Shown here piece by piece: positions 1 to 5,361 of a stretch of 5,490 nucleotides of DNA. Made by a program: the position numbers and the translations under genes. Where the stretch lies: positions 1-5,490 of the forward strand of contig DASTGO010000401.1 in the NCBI GenBank assembly GCA_035719045.1, written 5' to 3'. How positions within the stretch are numbered: position 1 is the first letter of the stretch; every line of letters starts with the position of its first letter. This DNA is from DASTGO01 sp035719045 (GTDB lineage: Bacteria; Actinomycetota; Actinomycetes; Actinomycetales; Kineosporiaceae). The notes under the pieces are model-generated. The model made no database searches. It was not told the DNA's origin and saw only the letters and a program-made list of their open reading frames with translations.

Positions 1-1
1 G

Positions 2-481
2 CAGGCGATCGGGGGGCGTCGGGTCCTGGCGATCGTGTCCACGCACGGGCACAACGACCACATCAGCGCCGCAGGAGAGCTGGCCGACGCCACCGGCGCG
101 CCGGTCCTGCTGCACCCGGCCGACCGGATGCTCTGGGACGCCGTCCACCCGGGCCGCACGCCCGAGCACCTCGCGGACGGCGACCGGATCGAGGTCGCCG
201 GCACCGTCCTGCAGGTGCTGCACACCCCGGGACACTCCCCCGGCGGGATCTGTCTACGGGTCGCGGACCTCGACGCGGTGCTGTCCGGGGACACCCTGTT
301 CAGGGGCGGTCCGGGGGCGACCGGGCGCTCGTTCAGCAGCTTCCCGGCCATCCTGGACTCGATCCGGGAGCGACTGCTCACCCTGCCCGCACGCACCCAG
401 GTGCTCACCGGGCACGGTGACGCGACGACGATCGGTGCCGAGGCCGCCGGCTACGACGTGTGGGTGGCCAGGGGGCACTGA
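2..481 (+). CDS. MBL-fold metallo-hydrolase, 5'-truncated by window edge
   Basis: This is the C-terminal 159 residues of a metallo-beta-lactamase-fold hydrolase of the glyoxalase II-like type. The frame is open to the window edge, so the true start is upstream; the GTG at 35 is internal, because it would cut into the strand just before the first metal motif. The zinc ligands are all visible: the HxHxDH motif as THGHNDH (41-61), His in HTPGHSPGG (233-235), Asp in SGDTLF (290-292) and His in TGHGD (413-415). The ending, with GATGRSFSSFP, a TGHGDATTIGAE stretch and a final ARGH, resembles from memory a small actinobacterial hydrolase (M. tuberculosis Rv2260 type) found next to the mycothiol-dependent formaldehyde dehydrogenase gene. 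If so, about 50 residues are missing and that dehydrogenase may lie just upstream. The fold is certain; the substrate is not. It is probably cytoplasmic, as no signal peptide can be judged. It faces the glnK gene tail to tail. Confidence 0.93.
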   Translation, partial: QAIGGRRVLAIVSTHGHNDHISAAGELADATGAPVLLHPADRMLWDAVHPGRTPEHLADGDRIEVAGTVLQVLHTPGHSPGGICLRVADLDAVLSGDTLFRGGPGATGRSFSSFPAILDSIRERLLTLPARTQVLTGHGDATTIGAEAAGYDVWVARGH

Positions 482-486
482 TCGTC

Positions 487-535
487 GTTGCGGGGTCCGG
501 GCCGTTGCGGGGTCCGGGCCGTTGCGGCGGGTCCG
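487..535. repeat. 17-bp tandem repeat after the hydrolase stop codon
   Basis: Two exact adjacent copies of gttgcggggtccgggcc lie at 487-503 and 504-520, followed by a diverged third copy (521-535, one inserted c). The array begins 5 bases after the TGA of the hydrolase. It lies outside coding sequence and its function is unknown. Confidence 0.85.
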
Positions 536-593
536 ATCATCCACGCGAACCTCGCCCACGGACCGGTTGCGGAGGAACGCTCCCGCCCCGGCC

Positions 594-646
594 GGGCACG
601 GTGGCACATCGCTCCCGCTTTGCGGGCACGATGGGCCACCGCGCCC
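594..646. terminator. Long imperfect hairpin between convergent genes, candidate bidirectional terminator
   Basis: The arms 594-618 and 622-646 are inverted copies, matching at 21 of 25 positions around a TTT loop (619-621). The innermost stem is cccgc/gcggg, then a 2x2 internal loop, then two 5-bp blocks (catcg/cgatg and gtggc/gccac) split by one mismatch, then cg/cg, another mismatch, and gggc/gccc at the base. No U-tract follows on either strand, which is common for actinobacterial hairpin terminators. It lies 113 bases after the hydrolase stop and about 107 bases after the glnK stop, so it could stop transcription from both sides. A decayed palindromic repeat element is the alternative. 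Confidence 0.55.
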
Positions 647-655
647 AAGACGCGG

Positions 656-680
656 CCCCGCGGGCCCCGCGGGCCCCGCA
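656..680. repeat. 9-bp direct repeat, ccccgcggg
   Basis: Two exact copies of ccccgcggg (656-664, 665-673) and most of a third (674-680) sit in the gap between the hydrolase and glnK. Each full copy contains the self-complementary octamer cccgcggg, so the DNA is prone to local folding. It is non-coding. Confidence 0.75.
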
Positions 681-708
681 GCCCGCATGCCGTCTGCTGC
701 GGGACTGC
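678..708 (-). terminator. Hairpin downstream of glnK, candidate terminator
   Basis: The arms gcagcccgca (678-687) and tgcggg-a-ctgc (698-708) pair as a 10-bp stem with one bulged base and a 10-base loop. It lies 45 bases past the glnK stop on the minus strand. Its 3' arm as read on the plus strand lies within three tandem partial copies of ctgcggga (697-720). There is no U-tract, so its role as a terminator is inferred from position and stem strength. Confidence 0.45.
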
Positions 709-752
709 GGGACTGCGCTGCGGGGCAGGGAGGGGGTGCGGGACCGGAGCGG

Positions 753-1091
753 CTAAAGGGCGTCCGGGCCGCGCTCGCCGGTACGGACCCGGATCACCTC
801 CATCACGGGGACCACCCAGATCTTGCCGTCGCCGATCTTGCCGGTCCGGGCGGCTGCGGCGATGGCCTCGACCACCGGCTGCGCGTCGGCATCGTCCACG
901 AGGACCTCCACGCGCAGCTTGGGCAGAAAGTCCACCTGGTACTCCGCGCCGCGGTAGACCTCGGTGTGCCCCTTCTGCCGGCCGAAGCCCTGGACCTCGC
1001 TCACGGTCAACCCGGCCACGCCGAGCGCCTCCAGGGCGGCCTTGACGTCGGGCAGGGCGAACGGCTTGATGATCGCGGTCACGAGTCTCAT
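753..1091 (-). CDS. glnK: PII nitrogen regulatory protein GlnK
   Basis: This is a PII signal protein of 112 residues, the standard length for the family. It is a cytoplasmic trimer that senses ATP/ADP and 2-oxoglutarate and, when nitrogen is plentiful, binds and blocks AmtB. All the hallmarks are present. IIKPF opens the first strand. The T-loop runs about 37-55 as GRQKGHTEVYRGAEYQVDF, with Gln39 (Mg-ATP/2-oxoglutarate), Arg47 (the tip that enters the AmtB pore in known complexes) and Tyr51 (the modification site, adenylylated in studied actinobacteria). The B-loop is TGKIGDGKI at 83-91, and the C-loop is IRVRTGE with Arg101 and Arg103. The ATG overlaps the amtB stop as ATGA, with AAGG eight bases upstream, indicating translational coupling. 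Its position after amtB supports glnK rather than glnB. No glnD follows; the next gene is convergent. Confidence 0.97.
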   Translation of the reverse strand: MRLVTAIIKPFALPDVKAALEALGVAGLTVSEVQGFGRQKGHTEVYRGAEYQVDFLPKLRVEVLVDDADAQPVVEAIAAAARTGKIGDGKIWVVPVMEVIRVRTGERGPDAL

Positions 1092-2359
1092 GAGCCGTAC
1101 CTTGCCATGGTCGTCGCCGAGCCGAGCTCGTAGGCCGTCTCCGCGTGCTGGCTGGAGTCCAGGCCCTCGACCTCATGCTCGGGATCGACGCGCAGGCCCC
1201 GGACGGCATGCAGGATCCTGGCCAGGACGTAGGTGACCCCGAACGACCAGGCCGCCGCGGCGAGCACGCCGAGCGCCTGCCGGCCGAGCTGGGTGACCCC
1301 GCCACCGAGCAGCAGCCCTTCGTCGGCGACCACCGCGTTGACCGCCTTGGAGGCGAACAGGCCGATGAACAGGGTGCCGATCACCCCGCCGATGAAGTGC
1401 ACGCCGACCACGTCGAGGGAGTCGTCGTAGCCGAGCCGGAACTTCATCCGGACCGCGAGCAGGCAGACGGTCCCGGCGATCGCGCCGAGCAGCAGGGCCG
1501 GCAGCGAGTCCACGAACCCGGCCGCCGGGGTCACCGCGACCAGCCCGGCGACGGCACCGGAGGCGGCGCCCAGCGTGGTGGCCTTGCCGGTCAGCTTCTT
1601 CTCCAGCAGCAGCCAGCCCAGCATCCCGCCGACCCCTGCGAGGTGCGTGCTGACCGCGGCCTGGGCGGCCAGCCCGTCGGCCTTGAGCGCGGATCCCGCG
1701 TTGAAACCGAGCCAGCCGAACCACAGCAGGCCCGCCCCCAGCAGGGTCAGCGGCAGGTTGTGCGGCGCCATCACCTCACGCGGCCAGCCGCGCCGGGCGC
1801 CGACGACGAGGACCAGCGCCAGAGAGGACGCCCCGGAGCAGATCTCGACCACGGTCCCGCCGGCGAAGTCGAGCAGGCCGAGCTTGGCGAGCCATCCCCC
1901 GGGGGAGAACGACCAGTGGGCCAGCGGTGCATAGACCAGCACCGACCAGAACGCGCCCAGGGTGACGAAGGCGCCGAACCGCATCCGGTCCGCGACCGCG
2001 CCGCTGAGCAGGGCCATCGTGATGATGGCGAACATGAGCTGGAAGGCCATGAAGGCGATCGGGGGGATGGTCAGGCTGCCGAACCCGGGGACCGCCTTCG
2101 CCGCGTCGTGCAGCCCGGCGAGCCCGAAGTCCCCGACCAGACCACCGAAGGCGTCGTTGCCGAAGGCCAGCGAGTAGCCGACGACCACCCAGGTCACCGA
2201 CACCACGCCGATCGCGATGTAGTTCTGCATGATCATGCCGAGCACATGCTTGGCGCGGACCATCCCGGCGTAGAACAGGGCCAGGCCCGGGGTCATCAGC
2301 AGGACCAGCGCCGTACAGGACAACACCCAGGCGGTGTCTCCGCTGTCGATGTGTGCCAT
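1088..2359 (-). CDS. amtB: Ammonium transporter AmtB (first pore His replaced by Glu)
   Basis: This is an Amt/Mep/Rh ammonium transporter of 423 residues, a trimeric inner-membrane protein with 11 predicted helices and no cleavable signal peptide. Residues 23-47 hold the family start (MTPGLALFYAGMVRAK). Compared with E. coli AmtB from memory: the Phe gate corresponds to Phe110 and Phe219 (WLGFNAGS), the recruitment-site Trp to Trp149, the conserved Asp to Asp164 in DFAGGTVVE, and the second pore His to His321 in DVVGVHFIGG. The first pore His (E. coli His168) is Glu172; the codon is GAG at 1846-1844. Fungal Mep1/Mep3 proteins also have Glu here. The cytoplasmic tail (VRGLRVDPEHEVEGLD, then HAETAYEL) is the part that contacts GlnK. 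The ATG at 2359 follows a strong purine-rich site, AAGGGGAGG (2370-2362). The gene overlaps glnK by 4 bp, and a GlnR-like operator lies 80-128 bases upstream. Confidence 0.97.
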   Translation of the reverse strand: MAHIDSGDTAWVLSCTALVLLMTPGLALFYAGMVRAKHVLGMIMQNYIAIGVVSVTWVVVGYSLAFGNDAFGGLVGDFGLAGLHDAAKAVPGFGSLTIPPIAFMAFQLMFAIITMALLSGAVADRMRFGAFVTLGAFWSVLVYAPLAHWSFSPGGWLAKLGLLDFAGGTVVEICSGASSLALVLVVGARRGWPREVMAPHNLPLTLLGAGLLWFGWLGFNAGSALKADGLAAQAAVSTHLAGVGGMLGWLLLEKKLTGKATTLGAASGAVAGLVAVTPAAGFVDSLPALLLGAIAGTVCLLAVRMKFRLGYDDSLDVVGVHFIGGVIGTLFIGLFASKAVNAVVADEGLLLGGGVTQLGRQALGVLAAAAWSFGVTYVLARILHAVRGLRVDPEHEVEGLDSSQHAETAYELGSATTMARYGS

Positions 2360-2361
2360 CG

Positions 2362-2370
2362 CCTCCCCTT
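2362..2370 (-). promoter_or_regulatory. Ribosome binding site of amtB
   Basis: On the minus strand AAGGGGAGG ends 2 bases before the ATG at 2359. The AAGGGG part lies 5 bases away, which is a workable spacing. It fixes the amtB start. Confidence 0.8.
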
Positions 2371-2438
2371 CGTCGCGTTACGGGCGCGCTACGGCCGGCG
2401 CCCCCGGCCCCGTCCGGCGCCCACGCTGGCCGCCCGCC

Positions 2439-2487
2439 GTTTCACCGAGATTCCTCTGGTGTTACGGGACCGTTTCTCGGATGTCGG
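2439..2487 (-). promoter_or_regulatory. Candidate GlnR operator upstream of amtB-glnK
   Basis: Read on the minus strand, half-sites occur every 11 bp: CCGAC (2487-2483), GAAAC (2476-2472), GTAAC (2465-2461), GGAAT (2454-2450) and GAAAC (2443-2439). The actinobacterial GlnR consensus is alternating gTnAc and GaAAc boxes separated by 6 bases; the mycobacterial form is AC-n9-AC. Three half-sites are strong, and four of the five keep AC in register. Another GAAAC (2496-2492) and a GTAAC (2381-2377) lie nearby but out of register. The location, 80-128 bases before the amtB start, and the target genes are what GlnR normally controls. No clear -35/-10 pair could be picked out. Confidence 0.5.
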
Positions 2488-2606
2488 CCGCGTTTCCTGC
2501 TGCAGTCATGGGGGCAAGAGTGATCGACATCACGTGGAGTTGATCGGGGATGCCGCAGCGTGGCGACGCCCGCAGTCCAGGAGAAGGGCTGGCCGACCAG
2601 GAAACG

Positions 2607-2700
2607 GGACCCGGCCGCCCGGCAGTCAGGACCCGGCCGCCCGGCAGTCAGGACCCGGCCGCCCGGCAGTCAGGACCCGGCAGTCAGGACCCGGCAGTCA
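2607..2700. repeat. Compound tandem array: three 22-bp and two 14-bp units
   Basis: Three exact 22-bp units (2607-2628, 2629-2650, 2651-2672) are followed with no gap by two exact 14-bp units, ggacccggcagtca (2673-2686, 2687-2700). The 22-bp unit is the 14-bp unit with 8 extra bases from the ccggccgcccgg stretch. The array runs into the phosphoesterase stop codon at 2698-2700, so the gene's TCC-TGA ending is one of five TCCTGA copies on the minus strand. With exact copies and no unique spacers, it looks like a recent slippage array (VNTR) rather than a CRISPR. Confidence 0.92.
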
Positions 2701-3759
2701 GGACCAGGCGGAGGCCACGGAGGTCCGGGCGGCGGCCTGTCCGAGCGTGGGGAGGCCGAACAGCGCCTCCAGCGTCCGCAGCAGGGTGTAGTGATCCCCG
2801 CGGACGGGGTACCGCCCCGGGCGCACCCCGGCCCCGGCGACCAGGGTGGGGATGTGGTTGGACTCGCCGCCGTCGTCCTCGTCGTAGGTGATCACCAGCA
2901 GGCTGGCGTGGCTGCGGGCCCAGTCGGCATACCCGCCCAGGGCTGAGCGCAGCCAGGCGTCGCCGGTCCCCACCGGGCAGTCGTGGGTGTCGTGACACAG
3001 GTCCGGGATGACGAAGGACAGGGTGGGCAGCCGGGTGTAGTCCGAGGGGAAGTCGGTGAACGGGTGCGCGACCGAACCGGGCAGGTCCGTGAAGTCGGCC
3101 CACGGAGCATGTTTGCGGACGTAGCCGTCCTGGCCGCAGGTCGGGTCGCCGGTACCGGGCAGGCCTTCGGAGTACGCGGCGAAACTCAGCCCCGCGTCGA
3201 GGACCTGGCGGCCCAGGTCCGGCCCCGGGAAGGAACGCGGGCAGTGGTCGTCGGTGACACCCTGGGTCGACCCGGAGAACAGCGCGAGGTAGTTCGGCTG
3301 GCTGGGGTGGGTGACCCCGTGCCAGTCGGTGAACACGGCGGCCGGCAGAGCGTTCAGCCACGGCGCGTCGGGGTTGCCGACCACGTCGGCGTAGCCGCGG
3401 TTCTCCATCACCACGACGACCACGTGCTCGGGCGCTCCGGCCGGCCGACCCGGTGCGGGCTTCCCGGTCGACCCGGAACCACCCGGGCCGCCCGTGACCG
3501 TACCGGACGTCGCCGGTCCGGGCGGCGTCGTGGTGGCGACTCCCGTCCCGGTGTTCCCGGTGTTCCCGGCGGACCCGGCGCAGCCCGCCAGCAGCGCACC
3601 GGCGGCGAGCAGGCAGGCCGTCCGCAGTCGGCGGGACCGTCTGCCGGGAGCAGGCCTGGTGGGAGCGGGCCTGGTGGGAGCGGGCAGACGGACGGCCGGT
3701 GGCGCAGCCACCCCGACGCCGTGCCCGCGCCACCAGCCGTCCGCCGGCCAACCACTCAT
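2698..3759 (-). CDS. Secreted phosphoesterase lipoprotein (acid phosphatase / phospholipase C-like, PF04185-type)
   Basis: The product is 353 residues from the ATG at 3759. It is a predicted exported lipoprotein with a core like the Phosphoesterase family (AcpA-type acid phosphatases and phospholipases C), which hydrolyse phosphate esters outside the membrane. The basic stretch RRSRRLR (40-46) precedes a hydrophobic segment ending in the lipobox LLAGC (Cys60). A Gly/Thr/Pro-rich linker (about 61-109) leads to the domain. The motifs are VVVMENRGYADVVG (about 116-128, Glu119 and Asn120), THPSQPNYLALFSGSTQG (150-167), ITYDEDDGGESNHIPT (290-305) and DHYTLLRTLEALFGLP (322-337). Cys173, 208, 255 and 261 could form disulfides. 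The substrate is unknown. An earlier in-frame GTG at 3768 touches the AGGAG site with no spacing, while the ATG has about 8 bases, so I chose the ATG. The region before the hydrophobic segment is unusually long and carries a TRPAP repeat. The gene starts 45 bp after the MFS gene. Confidence 0.87.
   Translation of the reverse strand: MSGWPADGWWRGHGVGVAAPPAVRLPAPTRPAPTRPAPGRRSRRLRTACLLAAGALLAGCAGSAGNTGNTGTGVATTTPPGPATSGTVTGGPGGSGSTGKPAPGRPAGAPEHVVVVVMENRGYADVVGNPDAPWLNALPAAVFTDWHGVTHPSQPNYLALFSGSTQGVTDDHCPRSFPGPDLGRQVLDAGLSFAAYSEGLPGTGDPTCGQDGYVRKHAPWADFTDLPGSVAHPFTDFPSDYTRLPTLSFVIPDLCHDTHDCPVGTGDAWLRSALGGYADWARSHASLLVITYDEDDGGESNHIPTLVAGAGVRPGRYPVRGDHYTLLRTLEALFGLPTLGQAAARTSVASAWS
3646..3690. 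repeat. 15-bp tandem repeat inside the lipoprotein N-terminus
   Basis: Three 15-bp units lie at 3646-3660 (gggagcaggcctggt), 3661-3675 (gggagcgggcctggt) and 3676-3690 (diverged at its end). The period is a multiple of three, so the frame is kept. On the minus strand it encodes the pentapeptide repeat read as APTRPAPTRPAPG before the signal segment. Confidence 0.85.
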
Positions 3760-3767
3760 CACCGACA

Positions 3768-3777
3768 CTCCTCCCCC
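3768..3777 (-). promoter_or_regulatory. Ribosome binding site that decides the phosphoesterase start
   Basis: GGGGGAGGAG on the minus strand ends 8 bases before the ATG at 3759 and overlaps the in-frame GTG at 3768. The spacing favours the ATG, or the GTG at 3762, over the GTG at 3768. Confidence 0.7.
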
Positions 3778-3804
3778 GCCGCGCCTATCCCACCGTGCAA
3801 CGGG

Positions 3805-5361
3805 TCAACCGGCATCCGGAGCGGGTTCCGGCCCGGTCAACTCGGCGGCCGGGGCCGGGGCCAGGTCGGTGACCCGACGCGGCATGAGCGCCACCGCGAG
3901 CACCGCGGTCAGGGACACCACGGCCAGCCCGAGGAACACCCGGTGCCCGGCGTCGTACAGCGCGGACCGCAGGAAGGCGGCGACGACCGGGGGCGTGGTC
4001 CGGGAGTTGCCGGCCAGGACCAGACCGGTCGCGTCCAGACCCGGAGGCAGCCGGCCGACCACCTCGGCGGGCGGATGGGCCAGCCGGGCGGCCAGACTCC
4101 CGTTGACGATCGCCCCGAACACGGCGACACCGACCGCGCTGCCCAGCGAGCGGCTGAACATGTAGGTGCCGGTCACCACACCGCGCCGCTGCCAGTCCAC
4201 CACGGACTGCACGGCGACCAGGGTGGGGCTGGCGGACAGCCCGAGCCCGACCCCGACGACGAAGCAGCCCGCCCCGATCTGCCAGACCGTGACCGAGCGG
4301 CCGAACAGCGCCATCCAGACCGACCCCGCGACGGCGATGCCGGCCCCGATCAGCGCGGTGTCCCGGAACCCGATCCGGATGTAGACCCGGCCCGACCAGG
4401 CCGACGCCAGCGGCCAGCCCACGCTGAGGGCGGCGAGGCTGAACCCCGCGACGAGGGCTCCGGTGCCGAGGACCCCCTGGACGAAGGTCGGCACGTAGGA
4501 GTTCATCCCGATCAGGGTGGCCCCGACCACCGCCGCGGCCAGGTTCCCGCCGACGAGGACCCGGTGCCGGAACACCCACAGCGGCAGCACCGGTTCGGCC
4601 GTCCGGCGCTCCACGAACCAGAACCGGACCAGCAGCACCGCAGCGACGGCGAAGATGCCGATCCCCGCCGGTGATCCCCACGCCCAGCTGACCCCACCCT
4701 GCAGCAGGCCGAGGATGACCAGGGTGCAGCCGCCGACCAGCAGCAGGCTGCCCGCCACGTCGATCCGGTGCCGGTGCCCGCCGACCTGCTCGCGGTAGTG
4801 CCGGACCAGCATCCACACCGCCAGCGCTCCGATCGGGAGGTTGACGAAGAAGATCCAGCGCCAGGACAGGTACTGCGAGAACAGCCCGCCGATACCCGGG
4901 CCGATCACCGCGCTGGCCCCCCACACGCTGCCGACATAGCCCTGGACCCGGGCCCGTTCCCGCACGGTGTACAGGTCGCCCACGATCGTCATCGTCATCG
5001 GCTGCACCGCCCCCGCGCCGAGCCCCTGGAGCCCGCGGAACACGATCAGGCTCGGCATGTTCCAGGCCGCCCCGCACAGCACCGATCCGGCCAGGAACAG
5101 GGCGATCCCGAAGAACAGCACCGGCCGCCGCCCCCGCATGTCCGCGAACCGCCCGTACAGCGGCACGGTGACCGCCTGGGTCAGCAGGTAGACCGAGAAC
5201 AGCCACGGGAAGGCCGAGAACCCGCCGAGATCGGTGACGATCGACGGCACCGCGGTGGAGATGATCGTGGTGTCCAGTGCCACCAGCGCGATCGCCAGCA
5301 TCAGCCCGCCCAGTACCGGACCGCGGTCCGAGCGCAGCCCCACGCCCGCCTCACCCGTCAC
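3805..5361 (-). CDS. MFS exporter, DHA2 (EmrB/QacA) 14-TM family
   Basis: This 518-residue inner-membrane protein is a proton-driven drug/metabolite exporter of the DHA2 family, whose members have 14 helices and similar length. Visible motifs: ALDTTIISTAVPSI in the first helix (28-41, motif D1, Asp30), GRFADMRGRRP (70-80, motif A), RGLQGLGAGAVQP (109-121, motif B with Arg109), and GASAVIGPGIGGLF (148-161, motif C of antiporters) followed by SWRWIFFVNLPIG (166-178). A hydrophilic segment (about 420-472), probably external, precedes the last helix, and the tail is Pro/Ala-rich. The start is a GTG sharing GTGA with the stop of the upstream frame; there is little ribosome-binding sequence of its own, so translation is probably coupled. 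The substrate cannot be inferred. No regulator gene is visible in the window. The phosphoesterase gene follows after 45 bp. Confidence 0.93.
   Translation of the reverse strand: MTGEAGVGLRSDRGPVLGGLMLAIALVALDTTIISTAVPSIVTDLGGFSAFPWLFSVYLLTQAVTVPLYGRFADMRGRRPVLFFGIALFLAGSVLCGAAWNMPSLIVFRGLQGLGAGAVQPMTMTIVGDLYTVRERARVQGYVGSVWGASAVIGPGIGGLFSQYLSWRWIFFVNLPIGALAVWMLVRHYREQVGGHRHRIDVAGSLLLVGGCTLVILGLLQGGVSWAWGSPAGIGIFAVAAVLLVRFWFVERRTAEPVLPLWVFRHRVLVGGNLAAAVVGATLIGMNSYVPTFVQGVLGTGALVAGFSLAALSVGWPLASAWSGRVYIRIGFRDTALIGAGIAVAGSVWMALFGRSVTVWQIGAGCFVVGVGLGLSASPTLVAVQSVVDWQRRGVVTGTYMFSRSLGSAVGVAVFGAIVNGSLAARLAHPPAEVVGRLPPGLDATGLVLAGNSRTTPPVVAAFLRSALYDAGHRVFLGLAVVSLTAVLAVALMPRRVTDLAPAPAAELTGPEPAPDAG

Larger units (their letters stand above)
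2360..2697. other. 338-bp intergenic region upstream of amtB
   Basis: This gap lies between amtB and the phosphoesterase gene, both on the minus strand. From the amtB side it holds the amtB ribosome binding site, a very GC-rich spacer (2382-2438), the candidate GlnR operator, a less GC-rich stretch (about 2500-2606) and the tandem array. The less GC-rich stretch contains a CACGTG palindrome (2531-2536) and two direct copies of tgatcg (2521-2526, 2541-2546), and no coding frame I could support. The amtB promoter must lie here if the pair has its own promoter, but its exact position is not evident. Confidence 0.7.

Noticed and set aside
451..1305. A minus-strand frame covering the convergent gap, glnK and the amtB end
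   Set aside because: It is out of frame with the clear glnK and amtB reading frames, and its Arg/Pro-rich sequence is typical of a GC shadow.
2607..2700. Possible CRISPR array
   Set aside because: The units are directly adjacent with no unique spacers, and no cas gene is nearby.
2371..2700. Riboswitch or small RNA in the amtB leader
   Set aside because: No known riboswitch core or convincing conserved fold could be recognised; the structure seen is explained by the operator-like boxes and the tandem array.
1145..2791. A 548-codon open frame on the plus strand
   Set aside because: It lies antisense to amtB, whose helices and motifs are unmistakable. Its translation is charged, low-complexity sequence rich in Gln, Asp, Gly and Arg with no recognisable domain, and it runs through the tandem array. 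Long antisense frames are expected at this GC content.
2983..4674. A 563-codon open frame on the plus strand
   Set aside because: It is antisense to the phosphoesterase and MFS genes and has hydrophilic low-complexity composition with no motifs.
3785..5206. A 473-codon minus-strand frame overlapping the MFS gene
   Set aside because: It is a shifted frame of the exporter. The translation is Arg/Gly/Ala-rich with no membrane segments, while the frame at 3805-5361 has all the DHA2 motifs.
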